Assembly (NCBI GenBank): GCA_036563805.1
Contig: DATCLS010000049.1
Coordinates: 1 to 64,000, forward strand
Direction of reading: 5' to 3'
Origin: DATCLS01 sp036563805
GTDB taxonomy: Bacteria > Actinomycetota > Acidimicrobiia > Acidimicrobiales > VFJN01
DNA length: 64,000 nt
Shown here: positions 26,735 to 34,677 of the stretch, one piece after another
How the letters are laid out: each line of letters starts with the position of its first letter
Numbering within the stretch: the first letter of the stretch is position 1
Notes under the pieces: generated by a model
Told to the model about the DNA's origin: nothing
Seen by the model: the letters and a program-made list of their open reading frames with translations, nothing else
The model's database searches: none
Program-made: the position numbers and the translations under genes

Positions 26735-27211
26735 ATGGAGCTGCGCCCGGTGTCAGCGCGCGACCCGCTGGTCGCCCCGCTGCTCGCCGACCTGACCCGC
26801 GAGTACGCGGCGCGCTACGGCGAGACCGGCGAGATGGCCACCGTCGCGCCCGAGGAGTTCGACCCGCCGGCCGGCACGTTCCTTGTGCTGGTCGACGGCG
26901 GCGAGGTCCTGGCCGGCGGCGGCCTGCGCCGGCTGGACGACGGCGTCTGCGAGGTCAAGCGGATGTGGACGGCCCCCGGGCACCGGCGCAAGGGCTACGC
27001 CTCCCGGGTGCTCACCGCGCTGGAGGACGCAGCCCGGGCGGCCGGCTACCGGACGCTCCTGCTCGAGACCGGCCCCCTGCAGCCCGAGGCCTACGCCTTG
27101 TACACGGGCCGCGGCTACCGCCGCATCCCGGTCTACGGCCGCTACCACCTGGCCCGGGCCTTCCGGCTCGACCTCGACCCGCCGGGCGACTCGGCAGGCC
27201 CCACCCCCTGA
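26735..27211 (+). CDS. GNAT-family N-acetyltransferase
   Basis: A 158-residue acetyl-CoA-dependent acetyltransferase. Motif A is CEVKRMWTAPGHRRKGYASRVLTALEDAA with the pyrophosphate loop APGHRRKGYA, and motif B is YRTLLLETGPLQPEAYALYTGRGYRRI. The start ATG 26735 gives MELRPV, a typical GNAT opening; there is GGTGCCGGGG upstream. It lies 49 bp after the flavoprotein stop and could be in its operon. The acceptor is unknown. Confidence 0.88.
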   Translation: MELRPVSARDPLVAPLLADLTREYAARYGETGEMATVAPEEFDPPAGTFLVLVDGGEVLAGGGLRRLDDGVCEVKRMWTAPGHRRKGYASRVLTALEDAARAAGYRTLLLETGPLQPEAYALYTGRGYRRIPVYGRYHLARAFRLDLDPPGDSAGPTP

Positions 27212-27254
27212 CGTTTCCATGAACACGGGCGTTCATGGTGGCTAGGGTCGGCCC

Positions 27255-28496
27255 ATGCGCCCTGCGGCCCCGCCCCGCGCCCTGTCCCTCCTGCTGGCGG
27301 CCGCCGTGCTCGCCGTCGCCGCCTGCTCGGGCGGCGGGGGCGGCGGCGACCGCGCCGACGGGGACGACGAGGGGGCCGGCCGCGAAGGCGGGTCCGAGGC
27401 GGCGGAGGCCGAGGAGTACACGGGCCCCGTCGAGGGCTTCTACGACGTGCCCGACCCGCTGCCGCCCGGCGAACCCGGCGACCTGATCCGCACCATGCCG
27501 ATCGAGGCGCCGGAGGGGCAGGTCGGCCTGCGCATCATGTACCACTCGACCGACGCCGCCGGCGACGACCGGGCCGTCACCGGCGTTCTCTACCACCCCA
27601 CTGCCGAGCCGCCCGAGGGCGGGTGGCCGATCCTGGCCTGGGCCCACGGCACGACCGGCATCGCCCCGCAGTGCGCGCCCAGCCGCGGGCCCCTGGCGCC
27701 GCCGACGTTCGGGGTCGAAGGCGTGATCGTCGCCGCCGACTACCAGGGTCTGGGGCCGAACGGCCAGCTGCACCCGTACCTGTCGGCCGCGGCCGAGGGG
27801 CACGCGGTGGTCGACAGCGTCGCCGCCGCCCGGGCCCTGTCCGAGGCCCACGCCGGCGACCGGTGGGCGGTGGCGGGCCACTCCCAGGGCGGGCACGCCG
27901 CGCTGGTGACCAACGAGATGGCGGCCGACCGCCTGCCCGACGCCGAGCTGGTCGGCACCGTGGCCATCGCCCCGGGGGCGCAGCTGGCGGAGACCTACGG
28001 CGACGAGGTCCAGACCCGGATCATCACGGCGATCGTGCTGTTCGGCGCGGCCGCCGAGAACGCCGGGCCCGACGCACCGGACGTCGATCCCCGTGACTAC
28101 CTGAGCCCCGAGGTCTACGAGGCGGCCGCCGATGTCATGGAGGACGCCTGCCTGGGCGAGATCATCTCGACGCTGCTCCCGTTCGCAGGTCGCGAGGACT
28201 TCTTCACCACCGACCCCCGGACCGAGGCCGCCGGCACCGCCTGGCTGGAGCAGAACGACCCCGGGCAGGTCCGGTCGGACGCGCCGCTGCTGCTCGTGCA
28301 GGGCGGGCGGGACACGATCGTCGTCCCCGCCCGCACCGAGGCCCTGGTCGACCGGCTGTGCGACCTCGGCCAGGTCGTCGACCGCATCGACCTGCCGAAC
28401 GCCGACCACGACACCGAGCCGCGGGAGGCCGCCGACGAGATCGAGGCCTGGCTCGACGCCCGGTTCGCCGGCGAGGAGGCGCAGGACGACTGCTGA
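27255..28496 (+). CDS. Secreted lipoprotein of the secretory-lipase alpha/beta-hydrolase type
   Basis: A 413-residue exported hydrolase. The signal peptide ends in the lipobox VAAC (Cys about residue 25), followed by a Gly/Asp-rich tether. The catalytic domain has VTGVLYHPT, ILAWAHGTTGIAPQCAPS (oxyanion-hole region and a Cys), and the nucleophile elbow GHSQGG with Ser210. A late DTIVVPARTEALVDRLCDLG and NADHDTE probably carry the Asp and His. This pattern matches the LIP/secretory lipase family, which cleaves lipids or esters outside the cell. It begins 43 bp after the acetyltransferase and may be co-transcribed. Confidence 0.87.
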   Translation: MRPAAPPRALSLLLAAAVLAVAACSGGGGGGDRADGDDEGAGREGGSEAAEAEEYTGPVEGFYDVPDPLPPGEPGDLIRTMPIEAPEGQVGLRIMYHSTDAAGDDRAVTGVLYHPTAEPPEGGWPILAWAHGTTGIAPQCAPSRGPLAPPTFGVEGVIVAADYQGLGPNGQLHPYLSAAAEGHAVVDSVAAARALSEAHAGDRWAVAGHSQGGHAALVTNEMAADRLPDAELVGTVAIAPGAQLAETYGDEVQTRIITAIVLFGAAAENAGPDAPDVDPRDYLSPEVYEAAADVMEDACLGEIISTLLPFAGREDFFTTDPRTEAAGTAWLEQNDPGQVRSDAPLLLVQGGRDTIVVPARTEALVDRLCDLGQVVDRIDLPNADHDTEPREAADEIEAWLDARFAGEEAQDDC

Positions 28497-28832
28497 GGGG
28501 CCCGGCGGCTGAGCCGGCGACCGGCTGAGCGGCCGAGCGGCTGAGCCGGCGACCGGCTGGCGGCGGGAGGGCCCCGAGCTCGGCCAGGTCCGCCAGGTCG
28601 AGGCGACGGACCTTGCGCCTGTGGGCCAGCCAGTTCACGACCTGGCGGCCACGCCGTCCAGCAGCAGCGTCCCGCCCCGCGCGAACGTCGCCCACCCCTT
28701 CGTCGTCAAACGGCCAGCGACACCAGCGTCGACTCGGGCCTGCCTCGGAGCCGGCGTCGGCCCGGCGTCGCGCCGATGAGTTCGCGCCGGCCCACCGGTC
28801 GTACCTGGTGACGTCGGCAACGGAGGCCCCCC
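28497..28832. other. 336-bp gap with a short repeat and a possible gene remnant
   Basis: A 23-bp direct repeat occurs at 28505-28527 and 28537-28559. On the minus strand around 28640-28740 one frame reads RLTTKGWATFARGGTLLLDG before a stop. This faintly recalls the C-terminal part of winged-helix proteins like the one at 34678, with frames broken on both sides. I regard it as a possible decayed fragment only. Confidence 0.25.
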
Positions 28833-29294
28833 ATGAGCAACCCCACGAGCGCACTACCGCTCTCGGGCGACGGCAACCTCGCCCGCAGCGACGTCCAGGT
28901 CCGGTTGCCCGCCCAGGACCTGGAGCGGGCCCGGCGCTGGTACGCGGAGAAGCTGGGCCTCGAACCCGTCGAGGAGCGGGAGGGCGGCCTCCGCTACCGG
29001 TGCGGCTCGACGCTGTTCTCGCTGTTCGCGTCGTCCGGCGCCCCGTCGGGCACGCACACGCAGATGGCCTGGAAGGTGGCCGACATCGAGGCCACCGTGG
29101 CCGAGTTGCGGGCCCGGGGCGTCGAGCTCGAGGTCTACGAGCTCCCCGGGACGACGGAACGGGACGGCATCGTCGACATCCCCGGCACCTACCCGTCGGA
29201 GGGCGGGGTCGGCGAGCGGGCCGTCTGGTTCCGCGACTCCGAGGGCAACGTCATGGGCGTCGGGCAGGCCGTCGCCGCACCGGGCCCGGCCTGA
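28833..29294 (+). CDS. VOC-superfamily protein (glyoxalase-like)
   Basis: A 153-residue vicinal-oxygen-chelate protein with paired beta-alpha-beta-beta-beta units: SDVQVRLPAQDLERARRWYAEKLGLEP, then a middle strand set, MAWKVADIEATVAELRARGVELE, and the closing AVWFRDSEGNVMGVGQ. The metal-ligand positions of glyoxalase I are not clearly conserved, so it may be a binding or resistance protein or a dioxygenase relative. ATG 28833 follows GGAGGCCCCCC. It stands alone. Confidence 0.85.
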   Translation: MSNPTSALPLSGDGNLARSDVQVRLPAQDLERARRWYAEKLGLEPVEEREGGLRYRCGSTLFSLFASSGAPSGTHTQMAWKVADIEATVAELRARGVELEVYELPGTTERDGIVDIPGTYPSEGGVGERAVWFRDSEGNVMGVGQAVAAPGPA

Positions 29295-29661
29295 GGGGGC
29301 AGGGCTGCCGGCCGTCTACCCAGGCCGGGCCGCCGGGACGGGGCGGGGGCGGGGCGGAAGGGGTCGCGGCGCGGCGTGCGGTGGGCCGATGGCACGGCAC
29401 GGCTTCGAGTCGTCTGCGAGATCGAGCCGGCGACCACGCCCGACCTCACCCGGGTTCCGCCACCAGATCGGCGTGCTGGCCCCGGTGGCGTCGTCCTTCC
29501 TGGTCTCCGACAACCACATCGGGCGAGCGACGGTGTCCAGGTCGCCGCCCGGCTCGAGCAGCGCCCGGGCTGACCGGCGGGCCGGGGCCGGGGCAGCGTC
29601 CGCAGCCGGGCGGGGGGCACGGCCGGCGAGCGGCAGGCGGCCCGGCCAGCGGCAGGCTGGG
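29295..29661. other. 367-bp gap between convergent genes
   Basis: No frame here shows a recognisable domain or convincing ribosome site. Composition is slightly less G/C-biased by codon position than in the neighbours, so it may be an old gene remnant or plain spacer. Confidence 0.3.
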
Positions 29662-30588
29662 TCAGTCGGCCAGGGCCCGTTCCAGCGCCGCCAGGGTGGC
29701 GCCCGACAGGTCGTAGCGGATGTTGTTGTCCTTGAGCTGGGGGCCGGACCAGTTCGGCAGCAGGCCGCGCTCGTGGCAGAAGAACTGGGCCTCGATGTTC
29801 GTGCCGTTGAGTGCCTCGGCCTCCGGCTCCGTGCACAGCCAGCGCACGACCTTGCCCACCACCTCGGGCGGGGCGCCGTCGTTGGCGATGCCGAACTTGG
29901 CCATGTCCTGGGCGATGCGCTCGGTGGCGATGAGGCCGGGCTGCACGTTGAAGCAGCGGATGCCCTGGTCGGCCAGCTCGACGGCCAGGAACCCGGCGAT
30001 GCGGTGGAACGCGCCCTTGGAGACGCCGTACCCCATGCCCCAGCCCCCCTCGCCGGCGGGCTTGGTGGGGTCGGCGTAGCCCGACGCGGACGTGATGTCG
30101 ACGATCGTGCCCCCGCCCCGGGCGATCATCGCCGGCAGCGCCGCCTTGTTGATGACCAGCGGGGCCAGGACGTTCGCCCGGATCTGCGCCTCGATCAGCT
30201 CGACCGGCGTGTCGAGGAACCGGTCCATGTGCCCGGGACCGATGTAGCGGCCGTTGTGGACGATCACGTCGATCCGACCCAGCTCGCCCAGCGCCCGCCC
30301 GACCGCCCGCTCGAGCGACGAGAAGTCGAGCAGGTCGGCGGGCACCACCAGCGCCCGTCCGCCGGCCTCCTCCACCAACGCGGCGGTGGCGCGGAGGCTG
30401 CCCGGCAGCGGCGAGGTGTCCGACGCCACGAGCGTGGACGAGTGCTCCCGCGCCTCGCCGTCGTTCACGGTCCGGGCCGTCACCGCCACGTCGAAGCCGG
30501 CGGCGGCCAGCTCGACCGCACACGCCTTCCCGATCCCCCGGCTGGCGCCGGTCACGAACGCCACCGGACGGCCGTCGTCGTCGGTCAT
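29662..30588 (-). CDS. SDR-family oxidoreductase
   Basis: A 308-residue SDR with TGASRGIGKACA, an Arg in TARTVND (NADP type), NGRYIGPGH, and catalytic Ser, Tyr and Lys in ITSASGYADP and MGYGVSKGAFHR. Insertions after strand 4 and a long tail (ERGLLPNWSGPQLKDNNIRYDL) make it longer than FabG-like enzymes. ATG 30588 has GGGGAGGAG just upstream. Immediately upstream lies an A/T-rich palindrome (30612-30624), so a repressor may control it; the substrate is unknown. Confidence 0.88.
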   Translation of the reverse strand: MTDDDGRPVAFVTGASRGIGKACAVELAAAGFDVAVTARTVNDGEAREHSSTLVASDTSPLPGSLRATAALVEEAGGRALVVPADLLDFSSLERAVGRALGELGRIDVIVHNGRYIGPGHMDRFLDTPVELIEAQIRANVLAPLVINKAALPAMIARGGGTIVDITSASGYADPTKPAGEGGWGMGYGVSKGAFHRIAGFLAVELADQGIRCFNVQPGLIATERIAQDMAKFGIANDGAPPEVVGKVVRWLCTEPEAEALNGTNIEAQFFCHERGLLPNWSGPQLKDNNIRYDLSGATLAALERALAD

Positions 30589-30611
30589 CGTCTCCTCCCC
30601 CTCGCATGTTT

Positions 30612-30624
30612 GCATACAATATGC
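30612..30624. promoter_or_regulatory. A/T-rich palindrome upstream of the SDR gene
   Basis: GCATA, CAA, TATGC is a perfect 5-3-5 inverted repeat extended by TTT on one side, in the only A/T-rich island of the gap. It sits 24 nt before the SDR start, where the -10 and start site should be, and has the size of a GntR- or TetR-type half-operator pair. Confidence 0.45.
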
Positions 30625-30688
30625 GGTCGCGGCGACGACGTCCGCTGGCGCCGTCCGGCGGACGCCGGCCAGCGGCCGACGCTCGGCG

Positions 30689-32317
30689 TCAGGCGGACGG
30701 CAGGGTGAAGGTCACCGCCGCCCCGCCGCCCGGCTCGTTGCGGGCTGCGATCGTCCCGCCGTGGGCCTCGACCAGGTCGCGGGCGATCGACAGGCCGAGC
30801 CCGCTACCGGTGGAGTCGGCCGAGCGGGTGAACCGGTCGAACACCGTGTCCAGGGCGTCGGGGGCGAAGCCGGGGCCGGCGTCGGTCACCGTGATGCGCA
30901 CGCCGCCGTTCGGGCCGTCCGGGCCGTCCGGTCCGACGGGGCCGTCCGAGCCGACGGTGCGGGCGGACTCGACGGCTACACGCACGGCGCCGCCCGCCGG
31001 CGTGTGGCGCACCGCGTTGGCCAGCAGGTTGTCGAGGATCTGGCGGACGCGGGTCGGGTCGACGTCGAGCTCGGCGCCGGCGACGTCCGGCTCGACGGCG
31101 GTGGCCAGCAGCACCCCCGCCCGCTCGGCCCGGGCCGCGTGCCCGGTGACGGCGTCCTCGACCAGGGCGGCGACGCCCACCCGCTCGCGGTGCAGCACGA
31201 TCCGGCCGGCGTCCGCCAGCGCCAGCGTGTGGAGGTCGTCGACGAGGCGGCCGAGCCGGTCGGCCTCGTCGAGGAGCGACTGGAGGTGGCGGTCGTCGCG
31301 GGGGTGGACGCCGTCGATCTGGGCCTCGATGCCGCTGCGGAGGATGGCCAGCGGCGTCCGCAGCTCGTGGGTGACGTCGGCCAGGAACCGGCGGCGCTGC
31401 TCGTCGGCCTCGGCCAACCGGGCCGCCATGCTGGTGAACGAGCTGGTGAGCATCCGCAGGTCGCGGGGGCCCTCGGGCACGAGGTCGACGGCGTAGTCGC
31501 CCTCGGCGATCCGCTCGGCCGCGCCCAAGAGCTCGCCGAGCGGCCGGCTGATGCGCCGGTAGGCCAGGGCGGTGGCGGCGCCGCCGACCACCAGGACGCC
31601 GGCGCCCACCGCCAGGAGCGGCGCCGGCCCCCGGCGCTCGCCGTCGCCCGGCCCTTGGTCGCCGGGCGGGCCGCCGCCGGCCAGCAGGCCGATGATCATG
31701 CCCACGCCGACCAGCACGGCCAGCAGCGCCAGGGCGGCGAGCAGGAAGCGGCGCCGGAAGCGACGGGGCGCCATCCGCCACGGCGGGCCGGCCGGGGGCC
31801 ACGGCTCGCCCTCCGGCCACCACGGCGGCGGGCCCCCGCCGGGGCGGCCCCACCGCCCTCCCGGGTGCCCGTGCCAACCGGGCCCACCAGGCCCGCCCGG
31901 GTGCCCCGGCCCGCCGGTCCCACCGCTCCCGCCAGACCCACCCCACCGCCCGCCGCCGCCCGGTCCCCTGCCCGCACGACCGCCCGACCCGGCTCCGCCA
32001 GCGCCGTCGCCACCCGGGCCACCCCAGGAACCGCCACCCTCAGCGCCATCGCCCGAGGCGCCCCCGTCGGGCACCCCGGCGCCTGACACGCCGCCACGCC
32101 CCGGGGCCGCAGGATCGGAGGCGCCAAGGCCGGGGAAGCCGCACCCGCCGGCCTCCGACGCCGGCCCGGACGTGCGGTCGTCGGCTGCGCCCGCGCCGGC
32201 CGCGTCGTCGACGGCGGCCCCGGACGGACGATCCGCCGGGTCGTCCCGAGGAGCGCCGGCCGGGAGATCGGGTGCGCCGGCGGGTTCCGGGCTCGGGTCG
32301 GGGGAGGGCGGGGTCAC
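30689..32317 (-). CDS. HisKA-type sensor histidine kinase
   Basis: A 542-residue kinase. The first ~180 residues are an extraordinary Gly/Pro/Ala/Ser-rich stretch ending in PPPWWPEGEPWPPAGPPWR, a Trp/Pro motif that I recall before the first helix of many actinobacterial kinases. Then come a TM helix (FLLAALALLAVLVGVGMIIGLL), a short outside loop, a second TM helix, HAMP (RRISRPLGELLGAAERIAEGD), HisKA with His317 (FLADVTHELRTPLAIL) and HATPase with N box NLLANAVRHTP and G box GSGLGLSIARDLVEAHGG. GTG 32317 overlaps the regulator stop by 4 bp, which supports the long form. The very short external loop suggests membrane sensing or help from the small protein at 33063. Confidence 0.9.
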   Translation of the reverse strand: MTPPSPDPSPEPAGAPDLPAGAPRDDPADRPSGAAVDDAAGAGAADDRTSGPASEAGGCGFPGLGASDPAAPGRGGVSGAGVPDGGASGDGAEGGGSWGGPGGDGAGGAGSGGRAGRGPGGGGRWGGSGGSGGTGGPGHPGGPGGPGWHGHPGGRWGRPGGGPPPWWPEGEPWPPAGPPWRMAPRRFRRRFLLAALALLAVLVGVGMIIGLLAGGGPPGDQGPGDGERRGPAPLLAVGAGVLVVGGAATALAYRRISRPLGELLGAAERIAEGDYAVDLVPEGPRDLRMLTSSFTSMAARLAEADEQRRRFLADVTHELRTPLAILRSGIEAQIDGVHPRDDRHLQSLLDEADRLGRLVDDLHTLALADAGRIVLHRERVGVAALVEDAVTGHAARAERAGVLLATAVEPDVAGAELDVDPTRVRQILDNLLANAVRHTPAGGAVRVAVESARTVGSDGPVGPDGPDGPNGGVRITVTDAGPGFAPDALDTVFDRFTRSADSTGSGLGLSIARDLVEAHGGTIAARNEPGGGAAVTFTLPSA

Positions 32318-32988
32318 GGTTCGGCGAAGCGGTAGCCGACCCCGTGGACGGTCAGGAGGTAGCGGGGCCGGTGGGGGTCGGGCTCCAGCTTGCGCCGGAT
32401 GTTCTTCACGTGGGCGTCGATGGCCCGCTCGTACGAGTCGACGGCCACGCCGTGGATCACGTCCAGCAGCTGGGCCCGGGTGAAGACCCGGCCGGGATGC
32501 GCCGCCATGTGGGCCACCAGGTCGAACTCGGTGGCGGTCAGCTCGACCGGCCGCCCGGCGACCTCGACCCGACGCCGGTCGCGGTCGACCGCCACGTCGC
32601 CGACCGTGAACCGGGACGACGCGGGCCCGGCGGCCCGCTCTGTCCGCCGCAGGACGGCCCGCACCCGGGCCACCAGCTCGCGGGCGCTGAACGGCTTGAC
32701 CAGGTAGTCGTCGGCGCCCAGCTCGAGCCCCAGGACCCGGTCGACCTCGTCGCCCCGGGCGGTGAGGATGACGATCGGCACCGCGGTGCGCCCGTGCAGC
32801 TCCCGGGCCACGTCGAGCCCGTCGATGTCGGGCAACCCCAGGTCGAGCACGACCAGGTCCGGAGGACGGGACCGGGCGCTCTCCAGCGCCGAGCGCCCGT
32901 CGGCCGCCGTGCTCACCGTGAAGCCGGCGGCCACCAGGTAGTCGCGCACGACGCCGACGATCTTGGGTTCGTCATCGACGACGAGCAC
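32314..32988 (-). CDS. OmpR-family response regulator
   Basis: A 224-residue regulator: receiver with Asp5-Asp6, phospho-acceptor Asp49 (LVVLDLGLPDIDG), a Thr in VILTARG and Lys in DDYLVKPF. The C-terminal winged helix includes LTATEFDLVAHMAAHPGRVF and VDVHIKNIRRKLE-like DAHVKNIRRKLEPDP. I chose GTG 32988 because GGGGAGG is 8 nt ahead of it; GTG 32997 (adding VKH) is in frame but overlaps that ribosome site. It lies downstream of the small membrane protein and overlaps the kinase start, forming one operon. Confidence 0.9.
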   Translation of the reverse strand: MLVVDDEPKIVGVVRDYLVAAGFTVSTAADGRSALESARSRPPDLVVLDLGLPDIDGLDVARELHGRTAVPIVILTARGDEVDRVLGLELGADDYLVKPFSARELVARVRAVLRRTERAAGPASSRFTVGDVAVDRDRRRVEVAGRPVELTATEFDLVAHMAAHPGRVFTRAQLLDVIHGVAVDSYERAIDAHVKNIRRKLEPDPHRPRYLLTVHGVGYRFAEP

Positions 32989-33062
32989 GTGCTTCACCTC
33001 CCCAGTCTCGCGGCCGGGGGCGGGGCGACCGAGCACCCCGCCCCCGCCGCGGCGGTCGTCGC

Positions 33063-33563
33063 TCAGGGCTGCGGCGGGGCGTCCGCCGGCGAGGCGTCGA
33101 CGGCGTCCGCCGGCTCACGACCGGCCGGTGCCCGGTCCGCCGGCTCCGCGCCGGCGCCTGCGTCGCCCTCGTGCTGGCGCCGGTGCCAGTCCTCCAGGTC
33201 GCCGCACGGACCCCACCGGCCGGGCCCGGCCCCGTAGGCGGGCCCGCCGCCGTAGCCGGGCCCGCCGCCGTAGCCGGGCCCGCCCCAGTACCCCGGCCCG
33301 CCGGGAGGCCCGTAGGGCCGATGCCACCGCCGCCCGCTCCGGACGAGCAGCACGACCACGGCGATGATCAGCAGCGGCACGAGGAAGAACCCGGGGAAGA
33401 AGGGCCCCCCGTGGCCGTCCACGACCCGCACGACCTCGCCGTCCTCGATCGTGCGGGTCACGACCCGGTCGTCGCGGCCGGCCTGGTAGGCGCCGACCCC
33501 CACCGTGAGCAGCAGGGCGGCGGCCAGCACGCCGGCGACCACGCCGGTCCACACTCGGTTCAT
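33063..33563 (-). CDS. Small membrane protein with Gly/Tyr-rich repeat tail
   Basis: A 166-residue protein with two hydrophobic helices: VVAGVLAAALLLTVGVGAYQAG at the N-terminus and GFFLVPLLIIAVVVLLVRSG at residues 55-75. The 25-residue outside loop contains VVRVVDGHGGPFFPG. A tail of repeated GGPGYG units (encoded by 18-bp tandem repeats at 33235-33300) ends in a charged, Ala/Asp-rich segment. ATG 33563 follows GAGAGGAGACGC. It is first in the operon with the OmpR regulator and kinase, so it could be the sensor partner or a target of feedback. No family is known to me. Confidence 0.75.
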   Translation of the reverse strand: MNRVWTGVVAGVLAAALLLTVGVGAYQAGRDDRVVTRTIEDGEVVRVVDGHGGPFFPGFFLVPLLIIAVVVLLVRSGRRWHRPYGPPGGPGYWGGPGYGGGPGYGGGPAYGAGPGRWGPCGDLEDWHRRQHEGDAGAGAEPADRAPAGREPADAVDASPADAPPQP

Positions 33564-33690
33564 CTGCGTCTCCTCTCGCGTTCCGATGACCGTCACGCTC
33601 ACGGTGGCGGCCAGTTGTGAACGCGATGTGGAGACGGTGCGGATGTTCCCGGCCCGCCCGGCGACCGCGACGGCGCCCCGCCCCGACCGG

Positions 33691-34527
33691 CTACCCCGAC
33701 TTACGCCACCACACGGCCGTCCAGTCGACCTCGTGGATCTCGTCGGTGATGCCGCGCGCCGCCCGGTGGTCGGTGACGGCCTGCCGGCAGGCCTCGATGC
33801 CGTTGTAGTCGTCGACGATCACGAACCCGCCGGGCGCCACCAGGGGCTCGAGATGGGTGAGGGCGTCGATGGTCGACTCGTACATGTCGCCGTCGAGCCG
33901 CAGCACGGCGATGGCGTCGAGCTCGGTGGCCAGGACGGGCAGCGTGTCGCGGAACCACCCCTCGACGAACCGCACCTGCTCGTCGAGCAGGTCGTAGCGG
34001 GCGAAGTTGGCCTTGACCCGCTCGAGCGGGACGGCCAGCTCGCGGTGCTCGTGCAGCCGGAGCGGGACGTCCATCGGGAACCGCTCGGCGTCGGCCTCGG
34101 GCAGGCCGGCGAACGAGTCGCAGGCCACGACCTTGCGGGTGGTGTCGCCGGCGGCGGCCAGGATGGCCCGCATGTAGATGGCGGTGCCGCCCCGCCACAC
34201 GCCGGTCTCGACCAGGTCGCCGGGCACGCCGTCGGCCAGCGCGGTCTGCACGAGCCGGCGGACGTTGGCGAGGCGCTCGAGGCCGACCATCGTCTCGGCG
34301 TGGGGCGGCCAGTCGTTGCCGGTGGCCCGGGTCTCGCGGTCGACGCCGGGCCGCACGACCCGCCACCGCCGCTGGCGGAGCATGTCGCGCAGCCCCTCCG
34401 GCTCGCCGCCGGGCCACTCCCGCAGGTCGACGTTGCGCACCTCCTCGTCGAGGAACAGCTCGCGGGTGAGGCAGCGCGCCAGCAGGTCGAGGTACAGGTC
34501 GGCGCCGGAGGGGGCGGTCCCAGGCAT
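33691..34527 (-). CDS. TylF/MycF-family O-methyltransferase
   Basis: A 278-residue SAM-dependent, metal-dependent methyltransferase of the macrocin O-methyltransferase family. The SAM motif is GDLVETGVWRGGTAIYMRAIL, and the metal and catalytic acids are in VLRLDGDMYESTIDALTHLEPLV and GGFVIVDDYNG. The N-terminal lid has DLYLDLLARCLTRELFLDEEV. Family members methylate sugars of macrolides or other glycosides, but no glycosyltransferase or polyketide gene is nearby. It may act on a cell-surface or stored sugar. Start ATG 34527 has GGGGGATGCC close by; the ribosome site is weak. Confidence 0.9.
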   Translation of the reverse strand: MPGTAPSGADLYLDLLARCLTRELFLDEEVRNVDLREWPGGEPEGLRDMLRQRRWRVVRPGVDRETRATGNDWPPHAETMVGLERLANVRRLVQTALADGVPGDLVETGVWRGGTAIYMRAILAAAGDTTRKVVACDSFAGLPEADAERFPMDVPLRLHEHRELAVPLERVKANFARYDLLDEQVRFVEGWFRDTLPVLATELDAIAVLRLDGDMYESTIDALTHLEPLVAPGGFVIVDDYNGIEACRQAVTDHRAARGITDEIHEVDWTAVWWRKSG

Positions 34528-34677
34528 CCCCCGAGCTTGCCCTCGCCGGCGACGGCCCGGCCACCGCGGCCGCCGGATGGCCGCGACCGGCCGCCGCCCC
34601 GCGGCCGGGTCGCCGCCTCGTGGCCGGGTCGCCGGCGGATGACCGCGCCCCGGCGCGCCAGCGGCAAGGATTACGCC

